A stretch of 34,364 bases of DNA from Rhizaria sp. SCN 62-66 (GCA_001724265.1 MEDY01000322.1:1-34364), one strand, 5' to 3'. Shown: positions 10,705 through 22,223, numbered from the stretch's first letter. Made by a program: numbers and translations. Notes: generated by a model from the letters alone, not told the origin.

Positions 10705-13606
10705 ATGTCCGCGCGCGTGAACGACATCTGGACGCGCAAGGCGCGCTCGCTGGGCTTCCCTTCCCGCGCCGTGTTCAAGCTCATCGAGGCGCAACAGAAG
10801 TTCCGCCTGCTGCGTCCCGGGCAGCGCGTGCTTGACCTGGGCTGCTCGCCTGGGTCCTGGACGCGCCTCGCCGCGCGCTCTGTGGGGCGCAAGGGCTACG
10901 TGCTGGGCATAGACCTCACGCCGCTGGAGCACGACGAGGTGCGCGCCCTGGCCGCCGAGGTCGCGCCGTTGCGCATCGGCCAGGCGCCCCCCGCCGACCA
11001 AAGCAGCGCTGGCGCCAACAACAGCAATAAGCGCGGCGTGTCGAGTCTGTTCGGCAACGCGGCCGCGAGCGCCAAGGTGGGCGGCGCGGCCAAGGGCGAC
11101 GACGACGCCGCCGCCGCTGTGAGCATGGACGCCTACCTCAGCAAGCTCGAGCAGAAGCGAGTCCTCGCTGAGCAGCAGCAAGAGGAGCTAGAGGGGCAAG
11201 AACGAGAGCTTGAGCAAGACGGCGTTAGCACGAGCAGCGACGCTGACGCCGACGCCATCATGAACGACTCCACTCAAACAGCTGACGTCAACACTGCTGC
11301 ACCTGCTGCAACTTCTGTTGAGACGGCGACTCCTGGCGGCGGCAGCGGCCGCGCGTTGCTTAAGGCCGAGGCGCGGCTGGCCCGCTCGCGCGCGCCCGTG
11401 CGGCTGCTGTACGGCGACGTGACCGAGTGGCGGCCCGACGCGGTGCACCGGCAGGCCTTCGATGTCGTGCTCAGCGACATGGCGCCCAAAACCACCGGGC
11501 TGCCGTCGGAGGACGCGGCGGCCTCTGCCGAGCTCTGCCACGCCGTGCTCGACCTCTGTCCGCGCGTCATGAAGCCGCCCGTGCGCAAGTGGGTCACTTA
11601 CAACGCTGCTAGCGCTGACGCTGACGCCAGCGCCGCTGCCGGCAGCGCGAGCGCTCTCAGTGGACGCGACGGCAGTGACGCGGAGACTGAGGCTGACGCG
11701 AATGCGACTGCCGCTGCTGCTGGTGCTGCTGCTGGTGCTAAGAGCGCCAACGACAAGGGCGAGGTCGAGGAGGACGACGACGAGCGCGGCCTCCGCGACA
11801 TTGGCGCCTTCGCCCGCGCCGCCCCCTCGAGCGCCGGCGCCGCAGCCGACGCGAAGGTAAGTCGCGTGTCGGCGGCGACGGACCTGTACTCTGCAACGCT
11901 GCAGCGGCGGCTGGCCAAGGCCGGGCTCAGCGATGAGGACGCCGCCGCCGTCGCGGCCTCCGTGCGCGCCGCGCCAGAGGAAGTCACCGAGGTCGACGTC
12001 GCGGTTCTCAAAAAATCGCTCCGCACCGCCGCCAAGATCAGCGTCAACAAGCACAACTCGCGCTCTAGCGCCGCCGCGCCCGAGGGCGAGACCGCAGCGG
12101 CCGAGACGGCGAGCGAGCGGCGGCTGGAGACGTACTACCGCGGCGCGCTGCTCATGAAGGTCTTCCAGGGCACCGACTTCGCGCCGCTGCTTAAGCGTGT
12201 TAGGGTACGTGACATGCGCACTTGCCACGCGACGCACCGCGTGGAATGACTTGATTTGACGTCCATGTTCTGGTTATTAATGCGACTGTCATGTGACTAT
12301 GCTTGAAATAATTGCATGTTCTTTGCCTAAAATCCTATCTCACATCATCCTAACTTATCTATCTTTTTTTCATCCTCACTGATTTCTCTCCTCGACCCAC
12401 TGCTCTCGACAGGAGATGTTTGTGAGCGTCAAGTCGTTCAAGCCCGAATCATCGCGCTCGGAGTCGGTCGAAATCTTCCTCTTCGCCAAGGGCCTCCGCG
12501 TCCAGAGCAACAACAACAACCGCAACAATCTCTCTGACGGCGGCGACGCGAACATGAACGACCCCAGCGGCGGCCCCAACAGCAGCAGCGGCGGAGGCAG
12601 CGGCAGCGGCAGCCGGCTGGTGGGCCGCGCGAACGCGGGCTACATGACCGCCAGCGGCTTCGTGGCGCCCGCGGGCGGGTTGGGCGGCCTCCCCGTCGGC
12701 CCCGGCCCCGTCGGCCGCCGCCTGCAGCGCTCCCCGGTGCCCACCGGCTACTACGACAGCGACGACGCAGACGTCGCCGCCGCGCGCACGCGGCTCGGCG
12801 GCTATAACGGCGACGACAGCGAGGCGCATGCGCAGACGCAGGCGCAGGGGCGGCTTGACTTCGAGGGCATGAGCGCGGTGATGCGGCAGAACCTGGCGCT
12901 GGGTGAGAGCGCGTACTTTGACACCGTCGACGACAGCGTGCGCAACAACGACACCGGCCGCGGCGGCCGCAGCTACGCCAGTCGAGCCAGCCCTATCCCT
13001 AGCCCCAGCAACAGCAACAGCAACACTAAGACTCGCGATGGCAGCGGCGTGAGCGTGAGCTTCGGCACCGGCACCGTCACCGTCCCCGCCACCAAGTCCA
13101 CCGCTGCCGCTGCCGCTGCCTCTGCCTCTGCTGAGGACGCCGCAGTCGACGCCGAGCTGGCCGCGCTGGAGGCCGCCGAGACCCGCGCCCGCGCGCGCGC
13201 TGCCGCGAGCGCCGCCTTCGCCGACGAGGACGACGACGATGACTACCTTCCCCCCAGCAGCGGCAATAGCTCTGGCTCTGGCACTGGCAGCGGCAACAGC
13301 GCTGCGGAGCGCGTGGCGCGACTGCGCGCGCTGACGGGCCTGTCGCTGTCGCAGCCGGTCGCGGCGGCCGACGCGGCGGCCGCGGCCGCGGCCTTCAAGG
13401 AGGAGGGAATGTGGTTCGCGCGCCAGGTCTCGGTGCTGCGCGACGTGCCGCGCGTCGACATGGTCGGCGCGCTGGGCATCGACGACGATGAGGACGAGGA
13501 CGACGCCGCTGGCGCGGTGAAGAGGGTGAAGAAGACCGCGACTGCGGCGGCCGGCAGCGGCGTGATCAAGAAGAGGCGCCGCAGCAGCGTGCTCGGCGAC
13601 GAGTGA
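10705..13606 (+). CDS. FtsJ/RrmJ-type rRNA 2'-O-ribose methyltransferase with large insertions
   Basis: Exons 10705-12204 and 12413-13606, phase 0, 897 residues, stop TGA. Family members methylate the 2'-OH of a large-subunit rRNA nucleotide using S-adenosylmethionine. SRAVFKL carries catalytic Lys25. VLDLGCSPGSW (42-52) is the SAM-binding motif I. DVVLSDMAPKTTG carries Asp258 in a form typical of the bacterial RlmE and mitochondrial MRM2 branch. LLMKVFQG carries Lys485. KPESSRSESVEIFLFA in exon 2 carries Glu520, completing the K-D-K-E tetrad. Two low-complexity blocks interrupt the fold, at about residues 93-228 and 293-478, and a disordered tail of about 370 residues follows; the family's usual length is 200-300 residues. 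A consensus GTAAGT at 11857 lies inside the second block. Organellar or nucleolar location cannot be decided. Confidence 0.88.
12205..12412 (+). other. Intron of the FtsJ-type gene
   Basis: 208 nt. Donor AGG|GTACGT, acceptor CTGCTCTCGACAG|GAG, phase 0, pyrimidine-rich 3' half. It separates the catalytic Lys485 from the catalytic Glu520, so splicing is required for a complete active site. Confidence 0.9.
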
Positions 13607-14014
13607 GCGTGCGGACAGTCGTTAAAAGATGTCATCAAGCACTGCAAAAGGACTTTTGTATCAGAGCTGAGGTGACGATGCTGGAGGTTGAGTGTATTTA
13701 TAGTATTATTTATCATCACAATCTGTGGATTTGGTCATGGTTTCAATAAATTAACCTAGTTTTGAAATCAAACAAGTGTATTACATCAAAATCTGTGTGA
13801 AAAACAAATTGGATGTAGGTTTCCAGTACGGTACGAACATGTAACCGTTAAGGAAAAATCAACTCAGCAATTTTGCTAAATTTTGAGTTAAAGGAAATTG
13901 TAGGTAAATCAACGAAGTGAATCATCTAAGTATTGTGAATTGTGATTCTAATTATGATTGAATGATGTAAATAATGAGTGTTATGCTGTTACAGCACTCC
14001 TGCACTGTTGTTGC
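13607..14014. other. Convergent 3' regions with AT-rich hairpin
   Basis: Non-coding space between the stops of the methyltransferase (+) and aquaporin-like (-) genes. The segment 13861-13889 can fold: AACTC pairs with GAGTT, enclosing AGCAA-TT-TTGCT. A short palindrome GTACGGTAC lies near 13829. Confidence 0.5.
13745..13750 (+). promoter_or_regulatory. AATAAA poly(A) signal candidate
   Basis: Canonical hexamer about 140 nt after the TGA of the methyltransferase gene, in AT-rich 3' sequence. Confidence 0.5.
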
Positions 14015-17000
14015 TTACTCCAAGAGGAAAAAGCCAGCCCCGTCTCCAGCGTCGGCATCAGCGTTGGCGTCACCCTCTGTCCGTGACTGCGCCTGCGCCT
14101 GTGCGCCCTCGGCGTCCGCGTCAGAATCGGCGTCTGCGTCCGTGAAATCGATGAGACTGAGCGTCCTGGCCACGAAGCCCAGCCCCCGCCCCTTGCTCGC
14201 GCTCGCGCTCGCAATGCCGCTGCCGCTGCCACCACCGCTGTCAGCGCCGCCCTTGCTCTTGCTCTTGCTGCCGGCGCTACCGTGCGCGCCGGCGCCGGCC
14301 GCGCCGACCGTGGGCGTGGGCGGGAACGCTGACAGCATGTTCAGGTTGCTGCGCTGCTGCTGCTTCTTGCTGCTGCCCGCGCCAGCGCCCCCGCTCGCGG
14401 CGCCGGCGGCGCCGGCGGCGGAGGAAGACGAGAGTGAGACGGACAGCACGGGCCTGCGCCCGCCGCTGTTCTGAGCGTGGCTGTGGCCGTGGGCGCTGCC
14501 GCTCGCGCCCGCGCTGCTGATACTGCTGCTGCTGACCTGACCGCTGTAGCGAGAGGGTGTTGCGAGGTCTGCGGGTGTGCCGCTGTTGGTGTTGTTCGCG
14601 GCGGGTTTCGCCAAGAGAGGCGTTTCGGGGCGCGAAAGCGACGACGAAGTTAAGCCGTGAAAAGAAGCAGAAGCCGCGTTTGAGACAGATGCGGAGCCAG
14701 AGCCCACTGAGTGCGAGCTCGAACTGCTGCCAACGCTGCTGCTGTCAAAGCACGGCGTGCTGGTCCGCGTCACAATCCTGCTGACTCGGCCGCTGCCGCC
14801 ACCGACCGCGCTATGCGTGTTGACGTGCGCGCTCGGCTGTAACGGCAACTGCAACTGTGACTGAAGGCTGATGTCAAGTGCCTGCGAGTAGTGGCCGTGC
14901 GCAGCCAAGTGGCTGTGAGCAGAGAACTGACGGCCCTGGGCCCAACCGGCCTGGCTCTCGGGCGCGAGCGGCTGCGACAGCGGCTGAGCGCTGCCACGAG
15001 TCGTCATCAGAGCCGCAGTCGCAGCGGCCTCTCCACTTAGCGCGCCCGCCGCTGCGAAGCCCTCTCCGCTCTGCGCAACGCCTCCGATGACGCCGTGGAA
15101 GCGACTCACGCGCAAACCGAGGCCGAAGCCAGCGCCGTGGCCGTCGCCACCCTCGTCGTTTCCATGTGCGCGCTCCCCAGCGACCGCAGCGGCCGCAGCG
15201 GGGTCGATCTCGGCCTCGGCCTCCGTCTCAGTCTCGACCTCGGTCTCAGTCTCGGCCTCCGCCTCAGTTGCCTCAGCCTCAGCCTCGGCCTCGGTCTCGG
15301 TCGCCTCAGTCTCAGTCGCATCTGCCTCCGCCTCCGCCTCAGCCTCGGCCTCAGCCTCTGCGGCCTCGGCGACGACTGCGCGCAGGTACCCGCCGACGCG
15401 CCCGGCGACCGCGGCGACTACCGCGCCCGCCGCCGCGCCCGCCGACGCCGCCACGGCCGCGGCCGCGCGCGCGAGCGGACCCGCGCGCCGCGCCGCCGCG
15501 CGCTGCTGCTGCAGCGCCAGGTGGCGGCTGATGGCCGCGCGGACCACGCGCTCGCGGTCGCTGCGCTGGTGCTCGCGGTCTGCGCGGTCCAGCCGCTCGC
15601 GCTCGCGGTCACTCTGCCGCTGGAGCTGCTGCTGCTGCTCGCGGTCACTCTGCTGCTGGTGCTGCTTGCTGGTGCTAAGGTTGTTGCTGTTGCTGTTGCT
15701 GCTGGAATTGAAGCTCGAACTAGAGCTGTTAGTGCCGCTGGTAGAACCTGCATTGCCAAAGCTAGCGTTGTTCAAATGAGCGCTCTTAGACTCTGCAGCG
15801 GCGGCGTCGCATAAGTGCACCTTAGCCTGGTCGAAGTGCCGCTCCCCGTCCAAGTGTGACTGCTCGGCCCACAAGCTGCCGCCGGCGGGGGCCAGCGGTG
15901 AGCGCGGCGACAACAGTGCCGCGGCGCCCGCCCAGCCCTGTTGCGGGCTATGCTGCTGCTGCTACTGCTGCAGCTGCTGCTGCTGCGGCCGCTGCAGCGA
16001 GACCGCGTGCTGCAGCTGCAGCGCCTGCGCCTGCGAGTGCGCGTGCGCGCGTGCCCGCCCGTCGCTGCCGCCGTAGCTGCCAACGACGACCCCGCTGCCG
16101 GCGCCGGCGCCGTCGCCGTCGTCTTCGTTGTCTCTGGGCAGGAGCGCGGCGGCGGCGGCGGCGGCGGCGGCGGGCGACGAAAGCGCCAGCGCCAGCCGCG
16201 CGGCGGCCTTGCTTTCGAGGCCCGACTGGCGTCGGGGCTGCAACACGTACCCGCTCTGGCTCAAACCGAGACTGGAACTAGAGCAAGCGCCAGCAGCGCT
16301 GCCATTGCTGATGAGCCCTGTAACGAAACTGAATCGAGCAATGTTGTTATTGTTGCCGTTCGCGACAGGCGTGCGCCGGGGGGTGCGGCGCTTGCTCGGT
16401 GTCCGACCCCCGCTTGCGGCCGCAGAGCCAGCGCCAGCGCCAGAGTGGGCGTTCGGACTGGGGCTGGGGCTGGGGCTGGGGCTGGGGCTGGGGCTGGGGC
16501 TAAGATGGGACGTCGGCGTGAGCGTTGCTGCGGAGGCATCGCCGCTGCTGTAGTTGGGGCTGTGCTTAGGGACGCTACGATCGTCATCGTCATCATCGTC
16601 GTCTTCGTTGTTAAAATCGCCAACGTATGCGATATCGTCATCACAATCGCACTCGCTGTCGCCGTTGCAGCCGCAGTCGCGGGCGTGGCTGCTGTCGGCG
16701 ATGCTGTCGTTCAACGCGTCTTCGTCGTCGTCGTCGTCGTCGTAGTCGTCATCCTCCTCGCAGCTGTCGTCGTGGTCGTCGTGGTCGTTGCAGTCGTCGC
16801 AGCCGCCGTCGCCGACGCTACGCCCATGCGCGCAGCACGCGCTGCCGGCGACGGCGTCCTTGTCGCCCGCAACAGCGTGGTGATGGTGAGCGCCCCGACT
16901 CGCAGTCTTGGCGTTGGGGCTCATATGGTTCCTGAGCCGGTTGACGACGATGTCGTCGGCGTCGTCCTCGTCCTCTTCGGCCGCCAGCGCGAGCCTGAGC

Positions 17001-20000
17001 CCGCCGGCGCCGGCGATGGCGGAGCCCACGGTCACCTGCAGCGCGCTGCCCACGGTCGCCTGCAGAGCAGAGCCCACCGAGCTGCCCATGCGCGTCAACA
17101 ACCGCAGCGGCAGGCCCCCCTCGGGCTCGGGCTGCGGCGGGGACTGCGAGCGCAGCTGCGACTCAGACTGGGACTGAGACCGGGACTGAGACGGGGACTG
17201 GGTCTGGGACTGCGTTGGAGAAGACGACTGAGATTGAGACTGAAGCAGCCTCTGCTGCTGTTGCTGCTGTTTTTGATTTCGCTGTTGCTCCTTTTGTGCG
17301 CGTTGCAGCTGGCGCCGCTGCAGCTGGCGCCGCTGCAGCTGCTGCTGCTTTTGCTGCATCTGCTGCTGCTGCCTCTGCTTCATCCCCATCCTGCCGCTCG
17401 CACTCGCAGGGACGCTTACACTGGCGCCCTGCCGCTTGGCGACGCTTGCGGCGGCCAGATGCAGCCGCAGCTGTTTGAACGCGAAGGCCCCGACCACGCT
17501 GCCGACAACGGGGCCGATCGTGTACACGAGGCTGGTCACCACCAGCCCGTCCCCCCACTCGCCCGCGCCCTCACTCGCGAGACTAACCGCACCCGCACCC
17601 GCACTCGCGCTCGCGCGGGAGCCAGTGACGCGGATGCCAGCACCAGAGACGGCGCTGGCCGGTGCATTAGTGCTAGAGACCGGCGGCCCGTGCGCGAGCG
17701 CAAGAAGGACCGCGCCCAGCGCCGAGGCGGGGTTCATCACGGCCTTGCTGTACGAGTAGACGGCCACGTAGCAGCACTGGCGCACGAGGATGTTGGACAG
17801 CGTCTTGCGGACGGAGCCGCCGCGGTGCGACGTGAGCGACTGCCAGAAGGCCAGCACAGCGCACACGGCCAGCTCGAGCGTCAGCCCGACGACGGGCCCC
17901 GCGGGCGGCAGCGGCGGGCGCAGCGCGGGGTGGTACGCCGCGGGCGCGAGCAGCTCGAGCGTGGCCAGCGCGGCGGCGTGCGCGGCCACGTCCAGCACAA
18001 ACACCAGGAGCAGGTGCCGCTTGCGCAGGCGGCCATGGCACCAGTGCGTCACCGCGTTGGACGGGTTAATCAGCGCGCCCGTGCCCGCCTGCGCGAACGC
18101 GAAGGAGAAGACGCAGAAGACGAGGAAGTAGACGGCCGTGTCGCTGACGCCCAGGCTGCGCAGCGCGGCCGAGTGCGAGATGGTCGCCTTGGCTGCCAGC
18201 GCCAGCGACTTGCTCAGCAGGCAGTGCAGAAAGGCGAACACGAACTCGCGCAGGGAAACCGTGAGCAGCAGCTCCAGTTCCGCGAGGAACGTTAAGCCGC
18301 CTTGGGGCGCGGCGTCGGCGTCAGCGGTCACATCATCTCCGCTGCTCTGTTGCTGCTGCTGCTGCAACTGTTGCTCATGTTCGCGCTCGCTGACGACGCT
18401 TGGAGTCGAACCAGCGGCGATCGCGGTGTTTGAGTTCGACACGCCGTGTTCAGCAACGGCCGCACTGCTCTGGTGAACACGCTCTTTGCGCTTGATGTCG
18501 CTGCTGCTGCTGCTGCTATGGCTCTGCGCCGCGGTGTACTGCTTGAGCCGCAGCGCACGGGGCCCGTAGACGAGCAGCGCCGCCGCCAGCGCCGCCACGG
18601 CCACGCGCTCCGGCCGCGAGAAGTGCGCCGACAGCAGCGCCGCTAGCACCGGCGCCGCGCGCGCGCGCTCCCGCTCGGCCTCGCTGTGGGCGCCGTCAGC
18701 GTCGGCGTCGTCGGTGTCGTAAACGGAGGAATGCGGCAGCGAGAAGGCGGCGGCCGCGGCGGCGGCCGTCGCGGCGGCCGTCGCGGCGCCCGCGGTGGGG
18801 GCCAAGGCCAGATGCAGCGCGCCCAGTACGCGCAGCGCAGCGGCGGCGACTGCATCACCGACAGTCGCCGTGGCCGTGGCTGTGGCCGTGGCCGTGGCCG
18901 TAGCGGTATCCGTGGCAGTCTTAGTGGCAGTGCTCGCCGCGTCCGATGCGCGAGAGCTCTTGCTCCTGCGCTTGCCCTTAGCCTGGCCCTCGGGCACGCC
19001 AACGTGGGCTGATCCGGCGCCCGCGGTGTGGCCGTTGCGCGCGAAGAGCGCCGCGAGCAGCGAGCCCTGCGGCATGAGCGGGGCCAGCGCCGCGCCCACG
19101 GTCGCCGCCGCGCGATCCGCGGCGGCGCGCACTGAGCCGCGCGCAGTGCCGCGCGCTGAGCCGCGCAGTGCGCCGCGTGCGGTCGCGCTGGAGTCATCGC
19201 CGCTGCCGCTGGCACTGCTGGGGTCAGCGTCGATGTCGATCTCTGCGAGGCTGTTGTGGCTGCCGTGGGCGCAGGCGTAGGAAGTCAGGCCGCACAGCCA
19301 GTCCGCCGCGGCAACGAGCACGACAGCGGCGACGCCGCGAGCATTCGCGCCCGTGCTCTCAGCAGCAGCAGCGGCGGCAGCAGCAGCGCTAGTTGCACCG
19401 GCGGCAGCAGCAGCGCTAGTTGCACCGGCGGCTGCGCTGTGGTTGGCGGTGAGGCCGAGACTGACACCGGCGTCCGTCACCGTCGCGGCCGCACTGGCAG
19501 CCGCAGTCGCGGTCGCGGCGAAAGCCGCAGCCAGAGCTGTCGCAGTCGTGGCCGCCGCCGCCGTCAAACCAGCCGCGACCGCAGCCGCCGGGCCGTCTAA
19601 GTGCTCCTTCACGGCGTCTAAGTGCCCTTTGACGACGTCTAAGTGGGCCCTGACCGCGGGCCAGAGCGCGGGCGGCAGCAGCAGCGGCAGCAGTGGCGTC
19701 AGCAGCGCCGTGGCGAGCAGCAGCTGCGGCAGCCCCCAGGCCAGCAGCCGCGCGAACAGCGGCAGCCAGTAGAGCGTCGAGAAGAGCGCGGGCACGGCGC
19801 CGGCGCCGGCGCCTGCGGCGGGGTCTGCCGTCGCGGCCTCGGTCTCGGTCGCTGTTAAGGTCGGGGGAAGCACGGCGCGGCGGCGGCGGCGGCGCGGGGC
19901 GGCGGCAGCGGCGGCGTCGAGAGGCTGAGGCTGAGACTGCTGTTGCTGCTGCTGCGGGTGCTGAGACTGCTTGTGTTGATGCTGGAGTTCTGGAGACGCT

Positions 20001-21277
20001 TGCGGCAACAGCGCTGCGCTGTCATCACTAATGCGGGTGCTTGCGTCAGCGCTGGCGTCAGGAAGTGGGTACTTAGACCTCTGCGGCTTGATTTCCTCGG
20101 CGGCGGCTCCGTCGCCCTCAGAGTCTCTGTCGCCGTCGTCGTCGCCGTTGCCGGTGTAAGGGCCGTACTTGTCAACGCGATTCTTAGCGGGGGCGCCGTC
20201 AGAGGTGCGAGCGCCCACGGTGTGAGTACCCTTAGACCGGTTACGGACGCCCTCCTCCTCCGCGTGCTCCTCGTCAGTGCTCAGACGCAAGGCACCTAGA
20301 CTGAGGGCGCTCGGACCAGGTGCGCCCTTAGCCTCAGCATCAACACCTGCCGTCGTGACGTTTGCGTAGTTCGATAATGTCGCAGACTCTGCAACTGCGC
20401 TTTTGCTGTCATATTTGTCGTGTCCGCCGCCACCACCGTCGTGTTGGTGGTCGTGCTCGTGGGGGCTCTCGACGAACGTGGCCAGCAGCGGCGCCCGCTG
20501 CGCCGCCCGCAGCCGCAGCTGCGACCGCAACAGCGGCTGCGGCCGTGGTGGCGGCAGCACGCGCAACGCCGCGGAGGCAGCGGCAGCAGCAGCGGCGGCG
20601 GCGTCAGCGTCGGCTGTGCCGGCGGCATCGGCTGTGAGGTTCGCGTCGCTGCCGTCGCCGCTGCCGCCGCCGGCAGGCGCGCGGGCCGCGGCCAGGGCGG
20701 AGATCGCGCGCGCTGCGGCGGCGAACGAGCCGCCCCTGGTCTCGCCGCCGCGGCCGCCATCACCGTCACCGTTGTGGGCGCCACCGTGGCCGTGGTCGTG
20801 GCCGTGGCCGAGGCCGAGGCCGGGTCTGCTCTTGTCGTAGTGACTCTTGCTGCCGTCGCCTCGAGAGCCTTTCGCCCGGACCTTGGCCTTGGCTTTGTCG
20901 CTCTTGCTGCCGGCCGCGTCGCCACTCGCGCCCGCACTTGCGCCAGCACCCGCAGCCGCGCCGGCAGTCATAGCTAGAGCTACATCGCACGTGCGCAAGC
21001 CAGGAAGACTCGAACTGCTCGAACGACTACTCGAGCTTGCGGCAGGGCCAGAGACGGCGACGCGCGCTGGGCTGGTCTTGGAGCCCTCGCTGTAACCCGC
21101 GGCAAGCCTGTTCGCGTTCCTCGGGGACAGGAAGCCTGAGGCCGAGCCGGCGTTGGCGCCGGAACCGGACGCAGTGGCGGTGGCTGACGAGGCGGAGGCG
21201 GCCGCGGCGGCTGCGGTGGGTGAGAGCGCGATGAACGACCAGCTGCGCGTGTGGCGACCCACACGCGAGTCGTCCAT
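14015..21277 (-). CDS. Giant aquaporin-like (MIP) membrane protein with disordered arms; TAG read as sense
   Basis: A single frame from ATG 21277 to TAA 14015 gives 2420 residues with TAG at 15962 as sense. Major intrinsic proteins form water or solute channels with two half-helices bearing NPA boxes. Here GTGALINPSNAVTHW (NPS near residue 1071) and SKAVMNPASALGA (NPA near 1182) lie inside hydrophobic helices spanning about 1000-1275, ending with VYTIGPVVGSVVGAFAF. A changed first box beside an intact second box recalls unorthodox superaquaporins (AQP11/12 type), which sit in internal membranes. The N-terminal arm of about 1000 residues is Ala/Ser/Gly-rich. It has an extra hydrophobic stretch near 497-528 and a three-unit HLDxVK repeat near 544-560. 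The C-terminal arm of about 1150 residues has Gln-rich, Asp-rich, Ser-Pro and Glu-Thr repeats. Typical family length is 250-300 residues. Confidence 0.8.
15205..15372. repeat. Hexanucleotide-type repeat encoding Glu-Ala/Glu-Thr
   Basis: The + strand shows repeated GCCTCGGCCTCAGTCTC-like units; on the coding (-) strand they give alternating Glu with Ala, Thr or Val. It lies in the C-terminal arm of the aquaporin-like protein. Confidence 0.8.
15962..15964 (-). other. In-frame TAG in a CAG run of the aquaporin-like gene
   Basis: Codons read CTG CAG CAG TAG CAG CAG CAG CAT. The frame stays open for a further 648 codons with the same low-complexity style before TAA. A C-to-T change in a CAG run gives TAG directly, which suggests a silent substitution under TAG=Gln. 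Confidence 0.8.
16458..16501. repeat. GGGGCT hexamer array encoding (Ser-Pro)n
   Basis: About seven tandem GGGGCT units on the + strand, translated on the - strand as a Pro-Ser dipeptide run. G-quadruplex formation on the + strand is plausible, since there are repeated G4 tracts with short CT spacers. Confidence 0.85.
16717..16750. repeat. GTC/GAC run (poly-Asp) in the aquaporin-like gene
   Basis: Triplet repeat GTC on the + strand encodes an Asp run on the - strand, near other Asp-rich segments at 16570-16620 and 16750-16800. Confidence 0.8.
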
Positions 21278-21577
21278 GGCGTGATGTGTGCAAAAAGGGT
21301 GTGTTAGTGGGGAAAGAGGTGCGCGGGCGCACGCAGGAGCGCCGGAAGGGCTGGTTAGTCAGCAACGGCTGAGCGCCTGGAAAGGTCTGCGCTCGGAAGA
21401 AACAAGGAAGACGAATGACGGGAAACAGCAAATGTAAAAAAGAAATATGTTCATGCTTAAATTATGTCAACCCGCCTAAATTGTCAATGACGGTCATTGC
21501 TCCGAGAAATTCCTCACCAAAAACAGTATCATTGGGTTAATACAACTCCGTTTTCCTTCCCACGGTTGTCATCGGTG
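21278..21577. promoter_or_regulatory. Divergent intergenic region
   Basis: 300 bp between the start of the aquaporin-like gene (-) and the small membrane-protein gene (+). GC-rich on the left and AT-rich on the right. AATGAC-G-GTCATT at about 21485-21497 is a near-perfect dyad of transcription-factor-site size. Confidence 0.4.
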
Positions 21578-22223
21578 ATGGCCATGTTTGTGGTGTGTAA
21601 GAGTCGATTCAAAAACGTCGTCGTTGTCACGTTGGTGAGTGTCATGATTGCGTTTTTGATGTCGATGAAGATGTTCGGTGGTGTTTTTCTATTTGTAGGA
21701 GCTGGTATTGCCCTGTTTCTTCAGCGCCCTCCTTCAACATCATTATTACAGGTCCGCGGTTTGGCAACATGTGAGTTGGCGGTATTGTCAGCGATCCAGT
21801 CATGTCCCGGCCCGGCACTGCCCGTTGCCCGCAGGTTTGCTCAACAGCAAACGGCGCACTACCGCCGGCTCGGCGACGACCGTTGCTGTCACGGTGGCGG
21901 GGCCAGGGCCTGTCCCCGCGCTTAGGCTGGCCTCGGTGCACGACAACGCAGGCAGCGGCGGCGGCAGTAGCAACAACAGCGGCGGTGTTGTTGGTGTCGT
22001 TGGTGGCGGCCACATGAGTGCGCCGGGCAGTGCGCGCGTGAGTGCACGGCTTACGCCCGCAATGGCGGATGATCTAGAGGCCGGGCTGCCGAGTCTCCGC
22101 AATAAGACAGCGACGAACTTGTTATGGCACACGGTAACGAGTCTGCTTCTACTGCTGCTGTTGCTGCAGGGAACGCGCGCAGCGGGGATAAAAGCGCGCG
22201 TGGTGGCGTCCATGTCAGTGTAA
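21578..22223 (+). CDS. Small membrane-protein candidate with two alternative 64-nt introns
   Basis: I do not recognise the family. ATG 21578 (MAMFVVCKSRFKNVVVV), stop TAA 22221-22223. Intron choice one: 21635-21698 (GTGAGT to TTTTTCTATTTGTAG). Choice two: 21771-21834 (GTGAGT to GTTGCCCGCAG). Each alone gives 193 residues with the same C-terminal part. Choice two keeps a long hydrophobic segment (VSVMIAFLMSM through FVGAGIALFL). Choice one replaces it with an Arg/His/Cys-containing segment. The common end has a Gly/Ser-rich linker, ARLTPAMADDLEAGLPSLRN and a Leu-rich transmembrane helix (LLWHTVTSLLLLLLLL). A single- or two-span membrane protein is likely. Confidence 0.5.

Noticed and set aside
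10188-10835. 215-codon + strand open frame upstream of the methyltransferase
   Set aside because: It overlaps the start of the FtsJ domain in another frame and spans the probable 5'-UTR intron; no domain is visible.
16458-16501. GGGGCT array as a telomere or CRISPR-like array
   Set aside because: It is an in-frame Ser-Pro coding repeat with no spacers and no terminal position.
15941-18295. 784-codon open frame on the + strand opposite the aquaporin-like gene
   Set aside because: GC-rich DNA depletes stops on both strands. The antisense translation has no family motifs, while the - strand carries the MIP core.
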